Shown piece after piece: positions 1 through 6,171 of a stretch of 11,444 nucleotides of DNA (its first letter is position 1; each line of letters begins with the position of its first letter). The notes beneath the pieces are model-generated. The model was not told the DNA's origin and searched no databases. It saw only the letters and a list, made by a program, of their open reading frames with translations. The translations under genes and the position numbers were made by a program. Origin of the DNA: Eubacterium sp. (GTDB lineage: Bacteria > Bacillota > Clostridia > Oscillospirales > Acutalibacteraceae); assembly GCA_024696725.1 (NCBI GenBank), contig JAILGO010000146.1, positions 1 through 11,444 of the forward strand, in the 5' to 3' direction.

Positions 1-82
1 CACGCTTCCTAAAGCCGTTTAACATTGATTTAATGTTTGATTGATATAACACAGTCAGACTTTATGAAAGAAGGTAAAATTT

Positions 83-1705
83 ATGAGTGAAAATTATGAT
101 GATTTATTCGGTATGAATAACGATAATACGGAAGGCGAAAGCGCCGCGCCGCAGGAAGCTCCCGCAGAGCCCGTTGTTCCCGCAGAGCCCGTTGTTCCCG
201 CAGAGCCCGTCGCTCCCGCAGAGCCGGTCGCTCCCGCAGAGCCCGTCGCTCCCGCAGAGCCGATTGCTCCGCCTCAGCCTCCGTATATTCCGTCGCAGCA
301 GCAAAACCCGACAAACGGCGTTTACTTTAACCCGGTTGTTCCCGAGGAGCCTAAGCCCGTTCAGCCTGCGCAGCCGCAGTATCAGCCGCCGCAGTATCAG
401 CCTCCTCAATATCAGCCGCCGCAGTATCAGCGGCCGGCGATGCCTCCGCTTAAACCGAAAAAGAACGGTAAAGGACTTGCGGTAATAATGATTATCGCTA
501 TTATATGCGCTGTTGTCGCGCTCGGCGGACTCTGGGCTTCGAGCCGCGGCGGTTCGGGTAATAATACCGATAAGAATAACAGCTCTTCCTCCTCAATATT
601 CGACAACGATAAGAGCGAAGAAGAAAACAATGACACGGGCGAGGACGTAACCGTTAATAAGAGCGACTCCGCCGCAACTAAGGACGAAGAGGGTAATCTC
701 ACCGTCGCGGGCGTTGTTGAGCAGGTTAAAGGCTCGTGCGTAGGCATTACGGTTTATACCGAGCAGGACGCATACAGCTATTTCTATAATTACGGAAACA
801 ATAATTCCCAGAAGGGCGATAAGATTGCCTCGGGCGAGGGCTCGGGAATTATAATGAAAGAGGCAGGCGGAAAGACCTATATTATGACCTGCGCTCACGT
901 TATCGCCGACGGAAGCTCGTTCACCGTAACGCTTGACAACGACAAGGAATATGAGGCAAAAATGGTAGGCTTCGACAGCCAGACCGATATCGGCGTTCTT
1001 GTAATTGACGCTAAAGGTCTTACGGTTGCCGAGTTCGGCGACAGTAAGGACATCGTCGTCGGTGAAAACTGTATAGCTATCGGCTGTCCCGGCGGACTTG
1101 CGTTCAAGAACAGCGTAACGCGCGGTATCGTTTCGGCGCTTGACGTTCCCGTTTCCTCCTCAATCGGATATAAGAACGAGTGTATTCAGGTTGACGCAGC
1201 TATTAATCCCGGTAATTCGGGCGGCGCTCTCTTCAATATGCAGGGCCAGGTAATCGGCGTTAACTCCTCAAAAATCGCTTCTACCGATTATGAGGGTATG
1301 GGCTTCGCCGTACCGAGTAATACCGCGGTAGAAACCGCTAATTCACTTATTAAGAACGGCTATGTTGCGGGAAGAGCAAGACTCGGTATAACCTATACGA
1401 CTCTCGGAAATTATAACTCCGCTCAGTCGATTCTCTCCGCGCTCGCTCAGAAGGGCTATGAAAACGCTGAGGGAACTATGGTAGTTCAGGAGGTTGACAA
1501 GGAATCCGACCTTTACGGAAAGCTCGAGCAGTACGATATGATTGTTGCCGTTAACGGCGAAACTCTTACGAGCGTCGATATTCTTACGAGCGTGCTTTCG
1601 AAGTCAAAGCCCGGCGATAAGATTAAGCTCACCGTAGCGAGAATTGACGGAAACAGAATTAAAACTACGGAAATTGAATGTAAGCTTATTGAAAGCAAAC
1701 AGTAG
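83..1705 (+). CDS. Membrane-anchored HtrA/DegP-like serine protease with PDZ domain
   Basis: A 540-residue S1C (HtrA/DegP family) protease, expected to degrade or refold damaged proteins at the outer face of the membrane. Residues 1-125 are acidic, then rich in Pro and Gln with two tandem repeats (27-62 and about 99-117). A basic KPKKNGK stretch precedes one membrane helix (131-151). A Ser/Asn/acidic linker follows to about 205. The trypsin-like domain shows a full catalytic triad: His272 in TCAHVIAD, Asp302 in SQTDIGVLVID and Ser379 in NPGNSGGALFN. A single PDZ domain spans about 432-535. The positive charge before the helix predicts N-in topology, with the protease outside the cell. The ATG has AAGAAGG eight bases upstream. 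It is longer than Bacillus HtrA mainly because of the proline-rich tail. The upstream 82 bases show no convincing promoter. The fold assignment is firm; the client proteins are unknown. Confidence 0.95.
   Translation: MSENYDDLFGMNNDNTEGESAAPQEAPAEPVVPAEPVVPAEPVAPAEPVAPAEPVAPAEPIAPPQPPYIPSQQQNPTNGVYFNPVVPEEPKPVQPAQPQYQPPQYQPPQYQPPQYQRPAMPPLKPKKNGKGLAVIMIIAIICAVVALGGLWASSRGGSGNNTDKNNSSSSSIFDNDKSEEENNDTGEDVTVNKSDSAATKDEEGNLTVAGVVEQVKGSCVGITVYTEQDAYSYFYNYGNNNSQKGDKIASGEGSGIIMKEAGGKTYIMTCAHVIADGSSFTVTLDNDKEYEAKMVGFDSQTDIGVLVIDAKGLTVAEFGDSKDIVVGENCIAIGCPGGLAFKNSVTRGIVSALDVPVSSSIGYKNECIQVDAAINPGNSGGALFNMQGQVIGVNSSKIASTDYEGMGFAVPSNTAVETANSLIKNGYVAGRARLGITYTTLGNYNSAQSILSALAQKGYENAEGTMVVQEVDKESDLYGKLEQYDMIVAVNGETLTSVDILTSVLSKSKPGDKIKLTVARIDGNRIKTTEIECKLIESKQ
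161..268 (+). repeat. Six in-frame 18-bp tandem repeats (PAEPVV/PAEPVA)
   Basis: Six consecutive 18-base units encode PAEPVV (two), PAEPVA (three) and PAEPIA (one), residues 27-62 of the HtrA-like protein. The first two units are identical at the DNA level and the others differ at a few positions, mainly in the last two codons. Because the unit length is a multiple of three, slippage would change tail length without breaking the frame. Confidence 0.93.
377..433 (+). repeat. 15-bp tandem repeats encoding QYQPP
   Basis: Three complete 15-base units and a partial fourth encode QYQPP, QYQPP, QYQPP and QYQR, in the cytoplasmic tail of the HtrA-like protein just before its membrane helix. Third-position differences (ccg/cct, cag/caa) show the units are older or selected at the protein level. 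This is a second, unrelated repeat within the same tail. Confidence 0.9.
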
Positions 1706-1709
1706 AAAT

Positions 1710-1750
1710 AACTAAAAAAGACGGCTCGTCGAGCCGTCTTTTTTTAGTTA
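1710..1750. terminator. Bidirectional intrinsic terminator between HtrA-like gene and htpG
   Basis: GACGGCT-CGTCG-AGCCGTC (1720-1738) forms a GC-rich hairpin. It is flanked by six A on the left and seven T on the right, and an outer AACT/AGTT match can extend the stem. A T-run follows the stem in both directions. It lies 4 bases after the HtrA-like stop and 2 bases after the htpG stop on the other strand, so one hairpin ends both convergent transcripts. Confidence 0.93.
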
Positions 1751-1752
1751 TT

Positions 1753-3639
1753 TTACATCATATCGCAAATCATATCGGCGAACTCAGTAGGATTGTCAAT
1801 CGTGAGTCCCGCGATAAGTCTTGCCTGATTGTATAAAATCTTCGTGTATTTTTCAAGCGCCGTTTCGTCAGCCTTTTCAAGCTTCTTTACGACGTCGTGC
1901 TCGCTGTTGATTTCGAGCACGAGCTGAGCCTTTATGCCGTTTCCGCCGTTGGGCATCTGTGAGAGAACCTTTGCCATTTCAAGGCTTACGTAGCCCTCGG
2001 CAGAAATAGCCGCCGCGTGTTTTCCGAGCTTGTTCGTGAATTTTACCGAGCTAACCTCGCCGCCGAGGATTTCCTTCATTTTATCGAGAAGCTCCCTGGC
2101 GTCCTCGTTCTTCTTCTGAAGCGCTTCCTTTTCCGCGTCGGAGGAAAGGTCGACCTCGTCTTTCTGAATGTTCGCGAAGTGCTTGCCCTCGTATTCCATT
2201 AACATCTGAATAGCGAACTCATCTACGTCGTCGGTGAAATAGAGTACCTCGTAGCCCTTTTCCTTAACCGACTCAACCTGCGGAAGAAGCGCGATTTTTT
2301 CCTCGCTGTCGCCGCACGCGTAATAGATGTCGTTCTGGCTGTCAGCCATTCTTTCGACGTATTCCTTAAGCGTGGCGTAACCGCCGTTTGAGCTCTTGAA
2401 AAGAAGCAGGTCGCGGAGTCCGTCCTTGTTCATTCCGTAGTCCGCGTAAACGCCCCATTTAAGCTGAACGCCGAAGGTTTTGAAGAATTTTTCGTACTTC
2501 TCTCTGTCTTTTTTAAGCAGCTTCGAAAGCTCGGACTTGATTTTTTTATCAATAGCCTTAGCGATAATCTTAAGCTGGTGGTCGTGCTGTAAAACCTCAC
2601 GGGAAATATTCAGCGTAAGGTCGGCGCTGTCGACGAGACCGCGCACGAAAGCGAAGTAATCGGGGAGAAGGTCGGCGCATTTGTCCATAATAAGAACGCC
2701 GTTTGAATAGAGCTGAAGTCCCTTTTCGAAGTCCTTTGAATAGAAATCGCTCGGTGCGTTTTCGGGTATGAACATAAGCGCGTCAAAGGTAGCCTGTCCC
2801 TCCGTCTTGCTGTGAATAACAAGCATCGGGTCGGAATAGTCATAGAATTTCTGCTTGTAGAATTCCTCGTACTCGCCCTTCTTGATTTCCTTCTTCGTCT
2901 TTCTCCAGATAGGAACCTGCGAGTTTAAAACCTCGTCGCTGACCTCTGTTATGTATTCGCCCTCGTTGTTTTCGTCGGGAACCTGAGAGCTCATTTCCAT
3001 TACGATGGGATAGCGGATGTAGTCGCTGTATTTCTTAACGAGCTCCTCGATTCTGTACTGGTCGAGGAACTGGTCGTAATCCTCGTTTTCGGTGTTTTCC
3101 TTAATGTGAAGCGTAACGACCGTACCGTTTTCTTCCTTCTCGGCAGGGGATACCGTATATCCCTCAACGCCCTCGCTGAGCCAGCAGTTAGCCTCGTCGC
3201 TTCCGAGCGCCTTCGATAAGACCTCAACCCTGTCCGCAACCATAAACGAGGAGTAGAAGCCTACGCCGAACTGGCCGATAACCTCAACGTTTTCAAGGTT
3301 TTCGTCGTCCTTGTTTTCGTTCTTGAAGTTAAGACTGTCGGACTTTGCGATAGTTCCGAGATTGCTTTCGAGTTCGTCAGCCGTCATACCGATACCGCGG
3401 TCGGAAATCTTAATTGTTCTCGCCTCTTTATCGAGCTCAATTCTGATTTTAAGGGTGTCCTTCGACGCGTCGATGCTGCCGTCTGTAAGCGACTTGAAGT
3501 ACAGCTTGTCCGTAGCGTCGCTCGCGTTGGATATAAGCTCACGAAGGAAGATTTCCTTGTGGGTATAAATTGAGTTAATCATCATGTCAAGGAGCTTCTT
3601 GCTTTCAGCCTTGAACTGCTTTTTTCTCATTTCAATCAT
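1753..3639 (-). CDS. htpG: Molecular chaperone HtpG (Hsp90 family)
   Basis: A full-length 628-residue bacterial Hsp90 (E. coli HtpG is 624), an ATP-driven homodimeric cytosolic chaperone. The N-terminal GHKL ATPase domain shows Glu34 and Asn38 in the helix EIFLRELISNASDATDK, the ATP-binding DRGIGMT motif (80-86) and the lid glycine motif GQFGVGFYSS (122-131). The middle domain has the NISREVLQHD segment, and the C-terminal dimerisation domain runs to the end at MICDMM. No disruption is seen. Two starts are possible. The ATG at 3639 has only a weak GGA nearby. The ATG three codons later (3630) gives MRKKQFKAES, which matches the usual family N-terminus. It is monocistronic, with its own promoter, a CIRCE operator and a shared terminator. 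Confidence 0.97.
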   Translation of the reverse strand: MIEMRKKQFKAESKKLLDMMINSIYTHKEIFLRELISNASDATDKLYFKSLTDGSIDASKDTLKIRIELDKEARTIKISDRGIGMTADELESNLGTIAKSDSLNFKNENKDDENLENVEVIGQFGVGFYSSFMVADRVEVLSKALGSDEANCWLSEGVEGYTVSPAEKEENGTVVTLHIKENTENEDYDQFLDQYRIEELVKKYSDYIRYPIVMEMSSQVPDENNEGEYITEVSDEVLNSQVPIWRKTKKEIKKGEYEEFYKQKFYDYSDPMLVIHSKTEGQATFDALMFIPENAPSDFYSKDFEKGLQLYSNGVLIMDKCADLLPDYFAFVRGLVDSADLTLNISREVLQHDHQLKIIAKAIDKKIKSELSKLLKKDREKYEKFFKTFGVQLKWGVYADYGMNKDGLRDLLLFKSSNGGYATLKEYVERMADSQNDIYYACGDSEEKIALLPQVESVKEKGYEVLYFTDDVDEFAIQMLMEYEGKHFANIQKDEVDLSSDAEKEALQKKNEDARELLDKMKEILGGEVSSVKFTNKLGKHAAAISAEGYVSLEMAKVLSQMPNGGNGIKAQLVLEINSEHDVVKKLEKADETALEKYTKILYNQARLIAGLTIDNPTEFADMICDMM

Positions 3640-3654
3640 CTCGATTCCATAGAA

Positions 3655-3681
3655 TTAGCACTCTCTATGTACGAGTGCTAA
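3655..3681 (-). promoter_or_regulatory. CIRCE element (HrcA operator) upstream of htpG
   Basis: A perfect match to the CIRCE consensus: TTAGCACTC (3655-3663), nine bases, then GAGTGCTAA (3673-3681). It starts 15 bases upstream of the longer htpG start codon and overlaps the transcription start predicted from the promoter, where HrcA bound to it would block initiation. In established systems HrcA binds CIRCE at normal temperature and releases it after heat stress, when GroEL is occupied by unfolded protein. Confidence 0.96.
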
Positions 3682-3685
3682 ATAT

Positions 3686-3713
3686 ATTATAACCCTTTAT
3701 TTTTATTTGTCAA
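3686..3713 (-). promoter_or_regulatory. SigA-type promoter of htpG
   Basis: On the minus strand, TTGACA (3708-3713) and TATAAT (3686-3691) are both perfect consensus hexamers, 16 bases apart. Transcription would start near 3679, inside the CIRCE element. The strong vegetative promoter with an overlapping operator fits a gene held off by a repressor, not one using a stress sigma factor. Confidence 0.9.
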
Positions 3714-3732
3714 GTGAAAGTTGAATTTGCGC

Positions 3733-3760
3733 TTGAAATAATGTATTAATATGTTATAAT
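3733..3760 (+). promoter_or_regulatory. Extended -10 promoter of the EamA transporter gene
   Basis: TTGAAA (3733-3738) and TATAAT (3755-3760) are 16 bases apart, and TGT directly before the -10 box makes it an extended -10 promoter. It is divergent from the htpG promoter, with 19 bases between the two -35 boxes. Transcription would start near 3767, giving a leader of about 25 bases before the ATG at 3791. Confidence 0.82.
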
Positions 3761-3790
3761 ATTTAAAATTATTTTTTGCGGAGAAGAAAT

Positions 3791-4744
3791 ATGAGCGCTT
3801 CTAAAACGAAACGTAATTCTTTTATACTTGTCCTAACGGCGCTGATTTGGGGACTTGCCTTCGTCGCACAGAGCGAGGGCGACAATATTATAGGTCCCTA
3901 TGCCTTTGCGTCAATAAGATATATAATCGGCGGTATCGTTCTCCTTCCCGTTATCGCTTTTCTCGATAAAACGGGGAACTCGCCGAATAAGCCGAAAAAT
4001 AAAGCGGAGCTTAAAACCCTTCTGCTCGGCGGTCTCTCGTGCGGAAGCTGTCTTGCCGTCGCCTCGCTTCTTCAGCAGGTCGGCATTTACCTCGGAACTC
4101 CTGCGGGTAAGGCGGGCTTTTTAACCGCCTGCTATATTATCCTCGTTCCGATTTTCGGTCTTTTCGTTAAAAGAAAATGCGGTCTCAACGTCTGGCTTTC
4201 GGTAATAATAGCCGTCGCGGGACTCTATCTGCTTTGTATAAAAGGAAGCCTTTCCATTGAAAAAAACGATGCGCTCGTTCTTCTTTGCTCAATAGTCTAT
4301 TCGTGGCATATTCTTGTAATCGACCGTTTTATTGAAAAGAACGCGGACAGCGTGCGTATGTCCTGTATTCAGTTCTTCGTCGCTTCGGTTATTGCCGCCG
4401 TTCCCGCGTTTATTATTGACATAAAATGCGATTTTTCCGCGGTACCCGCTATGCTCGTCAGCGCGTTCACGGGAAGAACGCTGATTGCGATTCTCTATAC
4501 GGGCGTTATGTCCTCGGGCGTTGCCTATACGCTTCAGATTGTTGGCCAGAAGGACGTTAACCCGACCGTCGCTTCTCTTCTTATGAGTCTTGAAAGCGTG
4601 TTCTCCGTTCTCGGCGGCTGGCTGATTTTAGGGGATAAGCTGACTGCGAGAGAGCTTATCGGCTGCGGCGTAATGTTCTGTGCAATCGTTCTTTCCCAAA
4701 TCCCCGTAAGCTCCCTGAAACGAACGTCCCGCAGTAAGCGGTGA
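3791..4744 (+). CDS. EamA/DMT-superfamily transporter
   Basis: A 317-residue integral membrane protein with the duplicated EamA architecture (about ten helices, two five-helix halves near 11-137 and 150-305) typical of the drug/metabolite transporter superfamily. Family hallmarks include SFILVLTALIWGLAF near the N-terminus, YAFASIRYIIGG after helix 2, the AGFLTACYIILVPI segment, and NPTVASLLMSLESVFSVLGG in the second half. Such proteins usually export or take up small metabolites; the substrate cannot be told from sequence. The ATG at 3791 is chosen because GGAGAAG (3780-3786) lies four bases upstream. A TTG five codons earlier in frame would place that site inside the gene. It has its own promoter and terminator, so it is probably monocistronic. 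Confidence 0.92.
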   Translation: MSASKTKRNSFILVLTALIWGLAFVAQSEGDNIIGPYAFASIRYIIGGIVLLPVIAFLDKTGNSPNKPKNKAELKTLLLGGLSCGSCLAVASLLQQVGIYLGTPAGKAGFLTACYIILVPIFGLFVKRKCGLNVWLSVIIAVAGLYLLCIKGSLSIEKNDALVLLCSIVYSWHILVIDRFIEKNADSVRMSCIQFFVASVIAAVPAFIIDIKCDFSAVPAMLVSAFTGRTLIAILYTGVMSSGVAYTLQIVGQKDVNPTVASLLMSLESVFSVLGGWLILGDKLTARELIGCGVMFCAIVLSQIPVSSLKRTSRSKR

Positions 4745-4787
4745 CCTCTTGTATCTGAGACGCAGAATAATAACGAAAAAATTTTTT

Positions 4788-4807
4788 CCGGCTTTTGCCG
4801 GATTTTT
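4788..4807 (+). terminator. Intrinsic terminator after the EamA transporter gene
   Basis: CCGGC-TTTT-GCCGG (4788-4801) is a five-pair GC stem with a four-base loop, followed by ATTTTTT. It is 43 bases after the transporter stop. An A-run and a T-run to the left would also give a usable tail on the minus strand. The next promoter's -35 box begins at 4810, immediately after it. Confidence 0.85.
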
Positions 4808-4809
4808 TA

Positions 4810-4838
4810 TTGACAAACGGAAAAATATATGTTATATT
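4810..4838 (+). promoter_or_regulatory. SigA-type promoter of the GntR-ABC operon
   Basis: TTGACA (4810-4815), a 17-base spacer and TATATT (4833-4838), with TGT before the -10 box giving an extended -10. Transcription should start near 4845, which is the first base or so of the inverted-repeat operator. Confidence 0.88.
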
Positions 4839-4843
4839 GCAAG

Positions 4844-4873
4844 TGTGATAACACAGATAGCACAGTTATCACA
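4844..4873. promoter_or_regulatory. Inverted-repeat operator, probable GntR autorepression site
   Basis: TGTGATAAC (4844-4852) and its exact reverse complement GTTATCACA (4865-4873) are separated by 12 bases. The dyad sits directly downstream of the -10 box across the predicted start of transcription, and the first downstream gene encodes a GntR repressor. A dimer of that protein is the obvious ligand. Each arm also has a CACA-type echo (TGTGATAACACA on the left, CACAGTTATCACA on the right), which might allow more than one dimer. Binding is inferred, not shown. Confidence 0.85.
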
Positions 4874-4907
4874 AACTGCAGTTTAGATTATGAAAGGAGC
4901 TGAGGCT

Positions 4908-5285
4908 GTGATTTTTATTGACTACCATAGCCGAATGCCGATTTATGAGCAGATTAAGGAACAGATAATTATGCTCATTAATACGGGAGTATACGCTAAG
5001 GACGAGCAGCTTCCGTCAATCCGCGCTCTCTCAAAGGAACTCAATATTAATGTTAATACCATTAAAAGGGCGTTTCAGGAGCTTGAGCGCGACGGAGTAA
5101 CCTACTCCGTACAGGGAAGGGGCGTATTCGTTGCCGCTGAAACAAAGGATAACGAAGCCGTGATAAAGGAAGCCCTGACTCAGGTTGAAAATGCCGTCCG
5201 CAGCGCAAAGGTTAAGGGCGTAGCGCTTGAAGAAATATACGCTCTTGCCGAGAGGTTATATAAAGAAGGTGATAATAATGATTGA
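4908..5285 (+). CDS. YtrA-type GntR-family transcriptional repressor
   Basis: A 125-residue GntR regulator of the short YtrA subfamily. The winged helix covers about residues 10-75: PIYEQIKEQI helix, LPSIRALSKELNINVNTIKRAFQELE helix-turn-helix (35-60) and a QGRGVFV wing (69-75). After it there is only a short helical tail for dimerisation, without the large effector domain of FadR or HutC types. The start is set at GTG 4908 because AAAGGAG (4893-4899) lies eight bases upstream and MIFIDYHSRMPIYEQI matches the family N-terminus. An in-frame ATG at 4890 would put the ribosome site inside the coding region. Its stop overlaps the ABC ATPase start by 8 bases. It probably represses its own operon through the dyad at 4844-4873; the inducing signal is unknown. 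Confidence 0.94.
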   Translation: MIFIDYHSRMPIYEQIKEQIIMLINTGVYAKDEQLPSIRALSKELNINVNTIKRAFQELERDGVTYSVQGRGVFVAAETKDNEAVIKEALTQVENAVRSAKVKGVALEEIYALAERLYKEGDNND

Positions 5286-6171
5286 AATAAAGAACGTAAC
5301 TAAACGCTTCGGCGATTTCACCGCGATAGAGAATATAAACCTGACCGTTGAGCCCTCGTCTATTTACGGACTCGTCGGCTATAACGGCGCGGGAAAAACT
5401 ACTCTTTTAAAAATCTGTTCGGGAATCTATAAGCCCGAGGAGGGCGAGGTTTTGCTCGACAGCGAGAACGTATACGATAACGGTAAAAAGCGCGCTGAGC
5501 TTTTCTTCGTTCCCGACGACGTCTATTTTCCGCGTAACGCAACGCTTGAAAAAATGAAAAAGCTCTATATGGGCTATTATCCGTCGTTTGACGAAAAGGT
5601 TTATAACAATATGCGCGATGCGCTCGGACTTGACGAGAAAAAGAACATCCGCTCGTTTTCAAAGGGAATGCAGCGCCAGGCTATCGTAATTCTCGCTATG
5701 GCGACAAGACCTAAGTTCCTGTTTCTCGACGAGGTTTTCGACGGTATCGACCCTCAGAAAAGAAGCCTCTGTAAAAAGATATTCATTGAATATATGGCTG
5801 AAACGGGCTGCTCAATGATTATGAGCTCCCACAATCTTATCGAGCTCGGCGACCTTTGCGATAAAATTGCGCTTATTAACGGAAAACACCTTACAATGAA
5901 CGTGAGCGTCGACGATATAAGCGCCGCTTATGTTAAGTACAGACTCGTTCTTAAGGACGCGGCGGACGCCGAAAAGCTCAGGGAAATCCCGAATAAGGGA
6001 ATATCAGGCGACGGAAAGCTCGCAACGATTATTGTGTCGAGCGACGTCGGCGAGGAAGCCTTCGCTTCACTCAACCCGATTCATATCGACAGTATTCAGC
6101 TTTCGCTCGAAGAGGTATTTTTAAACGAAATGGAGGATAAGGATTATGACATCGCTAAAATATTCAGCTGA
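5278..6171 (+). CDS. ABC transporter ATP-binding protein (YtrB/BcrA-like)
   Basis: A 297-residue nucleotide-binding subunit. Visible motifs are Walker A GYNGAGKT (34-41), signature SFSKGMQRQ (126-134), Walker B KFLFLDE (146-152) with catalytic Glu152, the D-loop GID (156-158) and the switch His185 in SSHNL. The Q-loop position reads FFVPDDVYF, without the usual Gln, as is common in this export-type subfamily. Residues after about 215 form the C-terminal tail. The ATG at 5278 is preceded by AAGAAGG with eight bases spacing and overlaps the end of the GntR gene, indicating translational coupling. The gene overlaps the permease by 26 bases. It should power the permease encoded next; substrate unknown. 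YtrB-like systems in Bacillus are linked to envelope antibiotics, but that role is only inferred here. Confidence 0.94.
   Translation: MIEIKNVTKRFGDFTAIENINLTVEPSSIYGLVGYNGAGKTTLLKICSGIYKPEEGEVLLDSENVYDNGKKRAELFFVPDDVYFPRNATLEKMKKLYMGYYPSFDEKVYNNMRDALGLDEKKNIRSFSKGMQRQAIVILAMATRPKFLFLDEVFDGIDPQKRSLCKKIFIEYMAETGCSMIMSSHNLIELGDLCDKIALINGKHLTMNVSVDDISAAYVKYRLVLKDAADAEKLREIPNKGISGDGKLATIIVSSDVGEEAFASLNPIHIDSIQLSLEEVFLNEMEDKDYDIAKIFS

Noticed and set aside
21..50. Possible promoter or regulator dyad (AACATT-N5-AATGTT, then GATATAAC) upstream of the HtrA-like gene
   Set aside because: -35-like hexamers sit 14 or 20 bases from the -10 candidate, outside normal spacing, and the dyad is short and AT-rich.
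81..485. Long reading frames antisense and alternate to the start of the HtrA-like gene (Arg/Leu-rich)
   Set aside because: They are products of the 18-bp and 15-bp repeats, which stay open in several frames. No ribosome site or family similarity supports them.
3776..3790. Upstream TTG start for the EamA transporter
   Set aside because: It would place the GGAGAAG site inside the coding region. ATG 3791 is correctly spaced from it.
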